From Dirofilaria immitis (taxonomy: Eukaryota > Nematoda > Chromadorea > Rhabditida > Onchocercidae), in the NCBI GenBank assembly GCA_024305405.1, contig JAKNDB010000075.1, positions 496,001 through 560,000 of the forward strand: a stretch of 64,000 bases of DNA, in the 5' to 3' direction. How positions within the stretch are numbered: position 1 is the first letter of the stretch; each line of letters begins with the position of its first letter. Of this stretch, positions 27,013 through 38,893 are shown in pieces. A program made the translations under genes and the position numbers. The notes under the pieces were generated by a model. That model saw nothing but the letters and a program-made list of their open reading frames with translations, searched no databases and had not been told where the DNA came from.

Positions 27013-28386
27013 GGAATAACTGAAGATCGGAAAAAGAATGATAAAAATAGAACAAAGCATTATAAAAGTAGGAAAAAATATTTTAAAAATAAGGAAAAAT
27101 ATTATGAAGAAGATAATAAGGAAAAGCATAGTAAGAGAATGGAGGAAATGGTGTAAGTTATTCAAAAATAAATTAAAAAATATTTTAAGTTCACTTTCGA
27201 ATTTGAAAATAAGAATTTAAATTGGAATTCAAAAAGGAATTGATTCTATTAAAATTTAACAATTGAAGAAAAATATTTTTATTAAAATGTGTAGGGAAAT
27301 CGAAAATTCTCTTTAAATACTTGTAATATTAAATTCAAATATATTATTTTTGATTGTATATATGTGCATAATTATTTATTGTTTATTCATTTGTATATAT
27401 TTGTTTATTTTAACAAAATATGATAATGATTATATAAAAATAAAATATGTTGGATATTTAAAAGAAAAACTATAATTTAATAATTTAAATTGATTCCGTG
27501 AAGTGTTTCAATTTAATTTACGCTTTACTTTATTCCTATGGAAATATATAAATACTTATTAAGTCTACTTAATTGATCATGATAAAAATATATAAATCAA
27601 TTAAGTTATCATTTTATCATCACTGTTATCAACGGTGAGGTTGATAATTTGGATAAAGCATAGATGCCAACGAATATCACTGTTTATTCATATAAATTAT
27701 TATAAATAGCTTCTTCTTTTTTTTTTTTAATAAAGTAAATTTAGCAAAACGAGCCAATAAATGAATCAGCCAAGGAAAATAAAATGGAAAAGTTGCAGCA
27801 ATATAATCATCAGATGGAGGAACGATATACAGAAACTAATAGGTTAAAGCAACGCAAGAGGAAGAGTAATTACAGTAATGATAATATTTGTTATTACGGA
27901 ATTAAATATTGATACTATAGTTAGGATAATAGATGATTATATATTATGAAATTTAGATTATCATATTTTTTAGAGTTACAATTATCAAATGCGCATTATC
28001 GTCGAAAAGCTGCACGTGATAATGCTGTATCATCTGACAATACGTTACGTGAAGTGAGGAAGTATTAAATAATGAAATTTGTATTAATTTTTTTTAAACA
28101 ATTTGAATACATCATGATACAGATGATAATCTATCAAACAAATCATATTTAGCTTCTATTATGCTTATCTTAAATTATCGATTTTTTATTTTCTCGAAAT
28201 ATATAATATTTGAAACTTTGCTTGCTCTATAATCACATTTTCCAATAAGCAATTTAAATTTGTGACATCAAAGGGTTAGATTTTCAAAATTATGCTCTAT
28301 TTCAGATAACTGGTGACATGCCTAATATAGAATTAAAACATGCCTCAAGTAAAGAAGCAATATACACCGATGATCAACTCATGTAA
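27013..28386 (+). CDS. Unrecognised Lys/Glu-rich protein, 3' exons (partial)
   Basis: Four exons join in phase: 27013-27150, 27745-27865, 27974-28053, 28306-28386, ending at TAA. They give the last 139 residues of a strongly charged, probably coiled-coil or nuclear protein. It opens ITEDRKKNDKNRTKHYKSRK, continues with a helical stretch (KMEKLQQYNHQMEERYTETN), then a basic run (LKQRKRKKLQLSNAHYRRKA), and ends in an acidic/polar tail (SSKEAIYTDDQLM). The first donor (ATG|GTGTAA) is weak; the other boundaries are good. The start codon and earlier exons were not found; they must lie upstream because a stop precedes 27013 in frame. No family is recognised. Diverged copies of the last two exons lie at 35271-35346 and 35596-35690, which shows this gene end was part of the ZIP duplication. 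Confidence 0.6.
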
Positions 28387-29741
28387 TGTTTTGTATAAAC
28401 GATAAACAGATTTAATCTGTGTTGTAAAGTAAATTTGGTTAAGTGAAGAGTTTTCATCTACACCCTAGTCATTAGGTTAAAAAGATCATCTTGAAAGCAT
28501 TACAAGAATAATCAAAAAAAAAAATCTGGAACAAAATTTCTTATCCTATGAAACAAAATTTCCCAAGAAAACTTAAGTAATCAAAAATGATTATACAATG
28601 TAAACAAAAGATTGCACCTCGCCATTTGTTTTATTTTGAAAAAGAATAGTAAAATAGGAAAAAGTCTGCCTATTTTTTAATTTGATAATGTGATAGTGAT
28701 ATTTTGCAAATCAAATGATAGTTATAATACTAATCAAAAAGAAAACTGTTCATGTAGCCTCCTACATTTTCATATATATATATATATATATATGAAAAAG
28801 GAACTATTATGATGATATGAGTAACGATAAAAACTTGCATAGTTTTTGTGCTGCTAATAACGATAAAAATAGTATAATTATTTTTTCTTTAAACAACAAT
28901 AAAATGAAGGATAGAAATTTGTTTACTTGATACTACGCAAATAACAATAACAGCTAGCACAATTTATATGATGCTAATAACAGTGAAAAACTATTTGTTC
29001 GATATGGAAAAGGGTAGTTGCATAACGCAATATCTAGACTTATATAATTCAGCGAAACACGGTAAAAAGAAATTCATCATATTATTGCAGTGGCGGAAAT
29101 AGTGGCAAAAGAAAAAATGAAAACATTGTTTTAAACAAAACCAAAAACTGATCAACAGGTAACGATGCAAATAAAAATAGAAATCAATCCACAGAAGAGA
29201 ATAATTCTTAAAAGTAAACAAAATTAATGTTTTTTTTGTTCCAAATACTATTGTTCGTATGATTCAAACAACAATACAAACTTGAATATCTTTTTTGACA
29301 TGATCTAGGGCAGAAAATAACTTGGGCAATATGTAAAAGCAAATTAATAAAGCTATTGTTATTAAGGAAAGCTAATCAATATTATCATAAATTACAACAA
29401 TATTCGAATGATTAATGATTCCTTGATAAGATATTCTCTCATTTTGCAATACAGTAGACCAAAACATCAGTAGAATTGACGGATATTACAGGATTTAAAA
29501 ATTATAGTGAAGATAAAAATTTTATTTTCATCCATTTATGTGAATATATCTTTAGCAATTCATCAGTGGAGGATTAAAGTTTAAGAAGCCCTATTTCTTA
29601 TATGCTTATATATATTCTATGATTTTAGAAGAGAAAATTCTCAAAGAAAATTTCAAATTTTTAAGAATTACTCTCCTTTCATTATTGCAAATTCTGCAAC
29701 AACAAAAACAAGAAAAAAGTTATCAGAAATATTATCCGCAT
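28387..29741. other. Interval with decayed Asn-rich coding-like repeat
   Basis: This is the spacer between the Lys-rich gene and the convergent ZIP copy 1. From 28817 to 28930 one plus frame reads MSNDKNLHSFCAANNDKNSI and on to a stop. Related units follow in shifted frames up to about 29030 (NNNNS, HNLYDANNSEKLF). A similar block occurs at the equivalent place in the second duplication copy (35838-36040). A small open stretch at 29463-29577 (TKTSVELTDITGFKNYSEDK ... SVED, stop) may be another exon remnant. A (TA)n tract lies near 28772-28792. Confidence 0.4.
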
Positions 29742-32267
29742 CTAGAATGTTTCAAGAACTTCTTCGTACCAACCAATTGCGAACATTATTAAAAATCCTG
29801 TGACAAATCCGATATTCTGAAGAAACAGCGTTATATACCATTTGTCATTTGTCGATGCTGCCTCGTTTTTCAAATGTATCAACTATAAAAAAAAAAAAAT
29901 TGAATAGCAAATTTTCACGAAATTATTCAAGATTGAATTATCAAATCATGATAATTAATTCAGTCTTTAAATCAAACTTTCTTTGATCGAACTACCAATA
30001 TAAATTGAGATCCTGAATTTCATTTTTTAGAAAATGCCATAAGACAGTCTCTCATTCTATCAGTATTGATGAAATATTAAGAAGATAAAAGGAGGAATTT
30101 AACATACCATATCAAGCCAAGCAACATATAAAAATATCCCAGCTGTAAAGGCTAGCAGTACTTCGACAGCACTATCCACACTAATTGCTGCTAAGCCAAA
30201 AATAAGCCTGCATAGGCAGTCAAAGAAGAGATGAAATTCAAAAGCATGGCACGTGGAATAGAAAGGCCGGATTCGATTAATACCGCAAAATCACCTAAGT
30301 TTGATAGGAAAAATTTAAAGTAATTTAATGGAAATCAAACAGCTAAGTGGAGCAAGATTTTGATTTATTCGCATAAAATTTAAATCATAAAAAATAATAA
30401 CAAAAAAACATAATGTGAATGAAGCAAAATTGAAACCTAATTCATGAGGTAGTTCATGACATGCAACAGCGATGCTTGTCGCTATACCAATTTGATTTGA
30501 GATGGCAAGGCTTGCACCGACAGCAATTCCATCGATGAAATTATGAATCGCATCACCAAAAATGATCATAAATGCAGCACTTTTAAGGCCACACATTATC
30601 ACTGGCTCATTAGCAATACCGCTAATAATACCATGATGTACATAGCCGTCATCAGCACTCTTCTTACTTCCACTTTAATATTTTTCGCTTAGTTTTTTTA
30701 CTTTTTAGAACAAATGCTTTAATAGTGTAAAATTAAAAATTAAATTAAACAAAAAATCTTGTCCTAGAACTAATTTTCTTTACATGATCGAGCAGGTGAA
30801 AATAAATGGAAAAAAGAATACAAATTTAAATATGAATTACGGATTAAGACTTGATAAACGTCCTAGTAATGAAGAACTGCTTTTCTATTAGCATAGTGAT
30901 TTCGTATGAAATTGGGGAAGCTTTTGGTAATAGTATAATTGACCATAACTAATGTGTAATATTCGATGTTAGATATATTAATTTTTGCTTTTACAGCATC
31001 CTGAATAACTGATAAATAATCATTTCGTTCAACTTACTTTTCACAATCCGACCAATGATTTTGTGTTGTACTGGAGATCTTCGTCAATCTTATTCCGTCC
31101 TGGAATCAAATTCAATAAAAATTCAAAATCTATGTTTCGGGAGAAAAAACTTATTTTGCTTACATTTTCACTCGCAACATGCGAAGCACTGATGAATTCT
31201 AACATGTAAAGAACATAAACGGCTCCAATTACAGCCGCCATTTTGAACAACATTGAACGTCCATCGGAAGTTGATGAACTATCTTCTGATTTCTGTAAAC
31301 ATCGCAAAATATCGATTATGATACACAAAATTCAAACATTTGCAGTGACCATAATCATCATTATCATTAAAGCGAAAGCTTAGCAAAAAATTAATTAGTA
31401 CTATACTGAAAACCTATTTTAGTGACAACACTCAAAACTTAAAACGTAACCTCATGTTCATTACGTTGATAGTGATGATGATGATGATGATGCTGGTGAT
31501 GATGCTGGTGATGATGATCGTGATGATGATCGTGATGATGATCCGAATAATTGTACTTTATTTCAAGAAGATCGTGATGATGATGATCCGAATGATTATG
31601 TTCCGCTTTAAGTTGATTATGATCATGATGATGATGGTGATCCGAATGATTGTGTTTTACTTCAAGTTCCTTATGATGATGATGATGTCCGAGATCATGG
31701 TGAAAATGATCATGTACTCCGACTATCTTAATAGTTAAAAAAAACATTTCTTTAAATTCATCGAGAAATGAATTTATATTTTCAGTTTTCACAATAAAAT
31801 TGTTATCTATATATTAAGATACTTAGATTCTTAATTTCCAAAAAAGCATTGAAACTCTTGCTTTGTTTGCAACTTAGTTTAAACTTTTCATGGGTTATTA
31901 TCGATTCGTAATCAGAAATTAATAATCAGAAATCTATTTCTTCTTATCCTTAACTATTAGACAACTGATAAAAGATAAGGAACACCTGTGGCAAAATATG
32001 AAGAAAAGCATCTGAGCTCAACGTTGAAACAGCTAGAGCAATGAATATTTGCATCCATCTGTTTCGCCATTTGCCTTTGATAACGGGCAAAAACACGAAG
32101 CCACTTAATGATAACAATGATATTACAGTAATCGATATTATACCATATAAAAGAGCTGAAATTCGAGGAAACTTTCACTTTTTATTGAAAAGAAATTCCT
32201 AAACATTCTTTTAATGATACAAAAATGAAAACATACATTCAGACTTGAAAATTTTTTCACTATCCAT
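29742..32267 (-). CDS. ZIP zinc transporter, LIV-1 type (SLC39), copy 1; frame broken in exon 7
   Basis: Membrane importer of zinc (SLC39 family). Exons in coding order: 32237-32267, 31986-32155, 31451-31726, 31164-31292, 31038-31099, 30437-30672, 30108-30294, 29742-29882. About 410 residues. It opens with the first spans ([29 protein letters not shown]). Next comes a 92-residue loop with more than 40 His in HDH/HHHD clusters, then span 3 ([16 protein letters not shown]). Metal-site span 4 reads [13 protein letters not shown], and span 5 holds the LIV-1 signature [11 protein letters not shown]. The last spans include [20 protein letters not shown]. No signal peptide or long outer N-terminus is seen, unlike vertebrate LIV-1 proteins. 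Exon 7 has an A5 run (30198-30202, plus strand) where copy 2 has six bases; as written the frame stops at 30191-30193. Confidence 0.88.
31451..31726 (-). repeat. His-codon repeat encoding the zinc-binding loop of ZIP copy 1
   Basis: Exon 3 of ZIP copy 1 is built from CATCATCAYGAT-type units with longer internal repeats ([46 protein letters not shown]). The larger unit is about 16 residues. Between the second and third transmembrane spans this loop is cytoplasmic in ZIP proteins and is thought to bind or sense zinc. The opposite strand shows a spurious Met-rich frame. Confidence 0.85.
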
Positions 32268-33000
32268 GATCGTTGATAAACAATTCAACAACAGCGATAT
32301 TAATTAGTCGCCAGCAGTAACGAAACAACGAAAAAATTTCAAACACAACTTTGCAGCTCTTCGCAGTGATGAAACTAAAATTCTGAATAATTATTGGGCA
32401 TACATAGATCTATAATACAAATCAAAAAGGTTACACAATTTAGAATTGGAGAACAAAAACATCTAATACGTTAGACATGCATGGATGATAATACTTTGTA
32501 TGAATTTTCAGAAAGATAATATAAATCAAAAACATTAGATGAATAAACGAACATTAAAGTTTACTAATCTTCTTATTTACTTATCTTGTTCTTCAAGAAG
32601 AAAAAATTATTTTATCATAAAAGACAGATTTCGCAACGAGAAAGATATAATAGAAAAATTATGGAAACCTAAAGTAAACCACTATTTATGATTAAAATTT
32701 GGATAAAATGTTTTATATTAGAGACTTTGAAAGAAATATGTTGCGTAACTAATGATATAATAATCGAAATTCGAGACTTATACTCGAGATATAACTAATG
32801 ATATAATAATCGAAATTCGAGATTTATACTCAAGGTATAACTAATGATATAATAATCGAAATTCGAGATTCATAAGGTATTTTTAGATGAAAAAATGAAA
32901 TTATACAAAAGATTTGTTAAAAATAAAAACATAAACATATGTTAGGAGTAATTTGGAATAAAAGAATGAATAATGGGAAACATTATGAAATTTACATTAT
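32268..33000. other. Upstream region of ZIP copy 1, with a 46-bp triple repeat
   Basis: From 32268 to about 32590 the sequence aligns, diverged, with 38894-39200 upstream of ZIP copy 2, so the promoter region was duplicated too. At about 32742-32880 a 46-bp unit (ACTAATGATATAATAATCGA then AATTCGAGA) occurs three times. Confidence 0.6.
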
Positions 33001-35210
33001 AAATATAAATTATAAAATGGTTGGGAAACACGGAAGATACATTACATATTGAAGAAATGAGAGACTTGATAAAAAGAAATGCTATTTGTAATTTTCATGG
33101 AATTCAAACTTCAATGGATATCTTTTCACATGATTAATAAAGAAGATTAAAGAAGCATAAATTATTAAGAATGCAAACGTTAAGTAACAGAAGAATTAGA
33201 ATAATCAAAACTTCAGAATTTATCGGATAATTTGGCAGAAATCTTAGACGAAGATATGTTATAAAGATGGAAGAAATTCTGAATGACTAATAAAAAGTAA
33301 CATAAATATTTCGAAGTAATCAAAAATTTCATCAATTGAGTTTTGTACAAAGAAAAATTTCTAACAATAAATGAAATAAATTGAGTGATATAATTTTTGA
33401 TAAAAAAAAAAAAATGAATGAATTTCGAAACTTCAATGGATTCTTTTCATATAATTTGGCAAAGAAGAAAATATGTTGCATAGAATTAGAAAATTGAAGT
33501 TCTAATAAAGGAAAAAAAATATTATTAATTTATTAAACAAAAATAAAAACATATTACATAGAGATTCAGAAAAAAAAAAAAAAGAAACCTATCAGATTAT
33601 TGATGAATATGATAAAAGATTCTGAAACAATAAGCGTAAACAGAATTATATATGAAAACATTTAGAAGACTTTTTTTTTTTTTTTTTTAAAACTGGGAAA
33701 CAAAGATAATACGTGCTAGAAATAACTCTTAAACCAAAAGAATGGATAATGACTGTAAATTTCTCTCTTTATATGTGCACGTACAAGATTTACAGTAAAA
33801 TGTTAATTATAGAATGAGAATGAGAGAGAGAAAAGGATAGGATAGGATAAAATGATATGTCGAAGGAAGTGAAAGCCTAATGATAGAGGAATATATCATA
33901 TATAAACTTGCGATCTATTGAAGATAGAAAGGATTTTCAAAACAATCAAAACTTCTGCATACTTTTATTGGCGCGAAGGTCAAAGAAGAGTTTTTACTTT
34001 TATTATTACAAATGATGAATGAAGAAGTTAGAAAACATAGGAATTGGAATCAACAAGACTTCAGAATTTCTTGTATAATTGCGGGAAGGTTACAGGAAGA
34101 TATGTTTTATAAACGGAAAAACTGAAGGCTATTAAAAAGTAATATATATTTGCAATCTGAAGAGGATCAGAAGAATTTCAAAATAAACGGATTCTTTTCA
34201 TTCAGAAACCTGATAATGAGCAATACAAATTTGCATTAAAAAAAAAACGAAATTCGAACAATCAAAATTTCAGAATTTTTATAATTTGTCGAGAAGGTCG
34301 GAAGATGGTATATTTTAGAAATGAAGGGAAGTGAAATCCTGGTAATACTACTTGCTACTAAAATAAGATAAAATATATTGCATAGAAAAGAATCTTAGAA
34401 GGAATCTGTCGCATGTTGTTGGATTATGCAACGGTAAACATGGAATTACGTAAGAAAATTCATATATGAAAAAATCGAAAAAGTACAGAATATTTTGCAA
34501 GAAGAAAAGCACAAACAGATGCCAGAAGTAATTTCAAATGAGAGAAAGTTTGATGATATGCAACATGAATTTTTAATTCATAAAACTAGAAAGAATTTCA
34601 AGGCAATCAAAATTTCAATGGATTCTTTGCCTTAGCCGAAAAATCAGATGGAAATATGTCATCGGAATGAAAAAGTTAAGTAATAGAATTTGCGATAGAA
34701 AAACATAAATAAGTTTACAGGAAAATCAGAGGACGATGTATTTTATAAACTGAAGAAATTTAAGGCTTAATAAAAAGTAACGCAAAGTTGCTATTTGAAG
34801 AAGAAAGGAAAAATTTTAAAAGTAAACGAACTTCTGCGATTTTTTTGTTTAAAAGAATACTGGAAAAATTGCGTGAAATAATTTTTAACATAATAATCAG
34901 AACTTCGGGAGAAATGTCGAGAAGAATAAACAAAAGTTAAGGCTCAACAAAAAGTAACGCAAACCTTCGATTTAAAAAAAAAAGGCAAAAAAACTTTTAA
35001 AACTTCAGCGAATTTAGAAGAAAGTTACTGCATGGTTAATGAGATTATTATAAGGAAGAATTCGAAACTTCAAGCCTAAGAAGATTCTTTGTCTAAAAAT
35101 TCAAAAGAATAATATGAAACATTCCCTTTCACTTTTACAGCTGACAACTGAAATCTTTTAAAGCATTTGTATGAGAATATATGTAGTTTCAAAATTAAAA
35201 TTAAGACTAG
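33000..35210. repeat. Degenerate purine-rich interspersed or tandem repeat array
   Basis: Many diverged copies share ordered words: AATCAAAACTTCAGAATTT, then GGAAGATATGTTTTATAAA, GAAGAAATT, AATAAAAAGTAACGCAAA, TTTGAAGAAG, and AAACGGATTCTTTTCAT. Clear occurrences start near 33200, 34040, 34250, 34700 and 34900. The plus strand is strikingly rich in A and G. It looks like an old satellite or a decayed mobile element; no transposase or terminal repeat is recognised. Confidence 0.6.
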
Positions 35211-35270
35211 GAGATTCTATACTGTGAGATAATCAATACATTTGAATTAATTTCTTGAATTTGAATTTAG

Positions 35271-35690
35271 AATCTCAATTATCGCATAATGCATCATTGT
35301 TGAAAAGCTGCATCTGATTATGTTTTTGTATATGAAATGAGATGCAAAACAATGAAATTTGTATTAGCTTTTTTTCATTTTTAAAGAGGAAATTTTTGCA
35401 AAAATATTTTCTATTTATATTTGTTTTACAAAAGTGAGTATCTGAATATATTATGATTCAAATACTTTGTGACTTTCAATTTCTATCGTTAAATTTATCT
35501 TTCTCTTATTTTCCTAAAATGTATTAATTTGTAAAATTATTTATTGTATATCGTGATATCAAGATTGCAATCGTTAGTATCAAACTTTACTTCAGATAAT
35601 TGATGATTATAGTTAAAGCAATCGATTGAATCAAAAAATCGACATGATCATATTGAAGTGTTAACGAATAGAAAGTGCTCATGCAAAACA
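35271..35690 (+). pseudogene. Decayed copy of the last two exons of the Lys-rich gene
   Basis: 35271-35346 aligns to exon 27974-28053: it keeps the preceding TTTAG and the words TTATCGCATAATGC and GAAAAGCTGCA, but has a stop in the matching frame. The following AATGAAATTTGTATTA matches the intron after the real exon. 35596-35690 aligns to the terminal exon at 28306, also after TTCAG, with stops. The donor after the first piece is lost. This is the second-copy remnant of the segmental duplication. Confidence 0.7.
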
Positions 35691-35837
35691 TATCAATCAT
35701 ATCATCGAAATGACGATTCATCGAAAATATTGAGAATAAAGATTACATTTGTTAAACTGATGAGCATCATTTGTGTGTATCAGAAGCTCTCGTCGAATTT
35801 GATGATAGCTTTCAGAATCCTTTTTGTTCTTATCATT

Positions 35838-36040
35838 GCAACAACAACAGTAAAAAATTTGTATAATTTTTACGATGTAAATAGCAATAAAAATATGTAT
35901 AATTTTTATATGGAAACATAAAGGCTACGTAATTAGTACATTGTGAATAAATAGCAATGATAAATTGTATAGTTATGATTACAAATGATAATAAAAAATT
36001 TGCATATCGGTATAATCAGTGATAGAAAATTATTTGAGGT
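35838..36040 (+). repeat. Asn/Tyr-rich coding-like repeat, second block
   Basis: One frame reads VKNLYNFYDVNSNKNMYNFY then METstop. Further diverged units follow in other frames (NSNDKLYSYDYK, NDNKKFAYRYNQ). The period is about 12-17 codons. The equivalent block in the first copy is at 28817-29030. Both are frame-broken, so this is a decaying coding repeat or an AT-rich minisatellite that mimics one. Confidence 0.4.
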
Positions 36041-36483
36041 GTAAAGCGAACTGATTAAGTTACTACAATCAAGAAATGATCATTGATGTTGATTATAAAT
36101 GTACAGTTGTTAATAATCAAATGATTGATTAATGAAGTATTTTTGATTTTTCTTCAATATCGATTAGATCAAAAGCAAAATTTAGAATTTATAAAAGATA
36201 GAAACTTTTGTTTACTTCTCATAGCTTATTTCCTCTTCCTATTTCATTTTTTATTTATTCATTTGAATATATTCTGAATAATCTAACAATGAAAAAGAAT
36301 AATTAGTATTATACATTTTATTATCAATCTTATCAATACATATATATTCGGATGATTATGATTTACAGAAAGGATATATTTCTTATAATTTCAGAAATTG
36401 CTTCTTTTCATTGTTGTAAAATTTAATAGCAATAAAAAAATAGGAAGAAAAAAATTTATCATTAAATCAAGTTTTATCAATAC

Positions 36484-38893
36484 CTAAAATGATGCAAGAG
36501 TCTCTTCATACCAACCAATTGTGAACATTATTAAGAATCCTGAAATAAATCCGATATTTTGAAGTAACAGCGTCATATACCACTTATCATTCGTCGATGC
36601 CGATTCGTTTTTCAAATGTATCAACTATAATGAAAAAAATTGAATAGCAAATTTTCACGAAATTATTCAAGATTGAATTATCAAATCATGATAATTAATT
36701 CAATCTTTAAATCAAACTTTCTTTGATCGAACTACCAATATAAAATTGAGATTCTGAATTTCATTTTTTAGAAAATGCCATAAGACAATCTTTCATTCTA
36801 TCAGTATTGATGAATTATTAAGAAGATAAAAGGAGGAATTTAACATACCATATCAAGCCAAGCAACATATAAAAACATTCCAGCTGTAATAGCAAGTAAT
36901 ATTTCGACAGCACTATCAACACTAATTGCTGCTAAGCCAAGAAATAGGCCTGCATAGGCTGTTAAAGATGAGATGAAATTCAAAAATATCGCACGTGAAA
37001 TTGAAAGGCCTGATTCGATTAATACCGCAAAATCACCTAAATTTTTTTTTTTTTTAGGAAAAAATTTAATATAATTTATTTAAAATTTGAAAAAAAATAA
37101 CCAAATATTTTAATATTACGAAATCTAAAAAAATCTTCGAATAATTTCTAAATTTCACAAAAAATTAATTCATTAATTATATAAATAGGAAGGGGAAAAA
37201 AAGGAGGAATAATATGAATAAAACAAAAGAGAAAAAAGGTTGAAACCTAATTCATGAGGTAATTCATGACATACAACAGCAATACTTGTTGCTATACCAA
37301 CTTGATTTGAAATGGCAAAACTTGCACCAATAGCAATTCCATCAATAAAATTATGAATTGTATCACCAAAAATGATCATAAATGCGGCACTTCGAATACC
37401 ACACATTATCACCGGCTCATTAGCAATACCACTAATCGTACCATGATGTTGATGATGTTGATGATGATGATGATGATGATGATGATTACTATCGTTATCA
37501 ATACTCTTCTTACTTCCACTTTAATATTTTAAAATTAAAATTTAATTAAATTCTATTTAGAAATATTTTCATTATGTCCATACAAAATTATAATGGAAAA
37601 GAGAAAGACATGTGAAATTCATGAATTATCATAAATATAAATTTATGATAATCAGATTTAAAATAAACAACATATATCATATATACTTTATGGCATATTT
37701 GATATATGAATAGGATTAATTAATTTATTTCTGATAGATTATTGAATAATTATAATGAATAATTTAATTTATTCAACTTTATTTACCTTTCACAATCCGA
37801 CCAACCATTTTGTGGTATGATTTTTGTTGCTTCCTAAAATTTCATCATAAATTCATTTTAGTTTCAAATACATTGACGTTATTGATATTTGCATTAACAT
37901 TGATAATTTGATATCTAAATTTTGCTTACTTTTCTTTTCCTCCAAACAGGTAAAGCACTAATGAATTCCAACATGTACAGAACATAAACGGCCCCAATTA
38001 CAGCCGTCATTTTGAGTAACATTGAATGATCATCAGAAGTTAATGTTTCATCTTCTAATTTCTGTAAAAATTGCAAATTATCAATTATGATCTATCAATT
38101 AATCAAACATAATCATCATTATCATTAAAGTCTTCAATCATTTTTATCATTGAAGTAAAAATTTAGCAAGAAATTGAAATAAGCTTTAGTTAAATGGTAA
38201 TCCTAAATATGCCAAATGTAACCTTATGATCATCGTGATAATGATGATAGTTTGAATGATTGCCTTCTATTTCAGAATCATTATGATCATGATGATGATG
38301 GCCATGATTATGATGCGAATGATCATGTACTCCGACTACCTTAATCATTAAAAATAGAATTATCAACCTTTTCAAGTTTATTTAGGAAATGAATTAATCG
38401 CAATTATATTTATTAATTTCTTACAATAAAATTATTTAAGAATATTTTAATATCAAAAAATTCATATTTCTAATTATTTGAAAGATCTTTAAATTTCGGC
38501 CTTGCCTATGATTTGTTTTAAATTTTTTATAAAATATTATCAATTTATAATCTTTATCTTTTATCACTTCTTATCTTATAAAACACGAAATACCTGTGGT
38601 AAAATATGAAGTAAAGCATCGGAACTCATTGTTGAAGCAGCTAAAGCAATAAATATTTGCATCCATCTGTGTCGCCATTTACCTTTGATAACAGGTAAAA
38701 ATACAAGTCCAGTTAATGATAACAGTGATATTATAGTAATCGCTATCAAACCATAAAGAGAGCTGAAATTTAAAAAAAAAAAGTGATATTTTTAAATTAA
38801 AATGAATAATATATTCTATCCTTCCCTAAAAATAACTAACAAAAATATAAACATACATTCAGATTCAGACTTGATAATATTTTCAGCATTCAT
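36484..38893 (-). CDS. ZIP zinc transporter, LIV-1 type (SLC39), copy 2; frame broken in exon 2
   Basis: Tandem paralogue of the gene at 29742-32267, same strand and same eight-exon plan: 38857-38893, 38594-38762, 38223-38339, 37930-38061, 37787-37833, 37247-37518, 36849-37036, 36484-36624. About 367 residues. It keeps [13 protein letters not shown] and [11 protein letters not shown]. The cytoplasmic loop in exon 3 is only 39 residues with 15 His. Exon 6 instead carries a run of eight His plus QHHQHHG just before span 4, which copy 1 lacks. Exon 7 is intact here. In exon 2 the first codons after the acceptor lack one base relative to copy 1 (CTCTCTTTATGG, at the AAA of 38755-38757, plus strand); as written the frame stops within a few codons. 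No alternative acceptor or exon-1 phase repairs this. Confidence 0.86.

Noticed and set aside
31454..31738. Met-rich plus-strand frame
   Set aside because: It is the antisense shadow of the His-rich exon of ZIP copy 1 (CAT/ATG complementarity).
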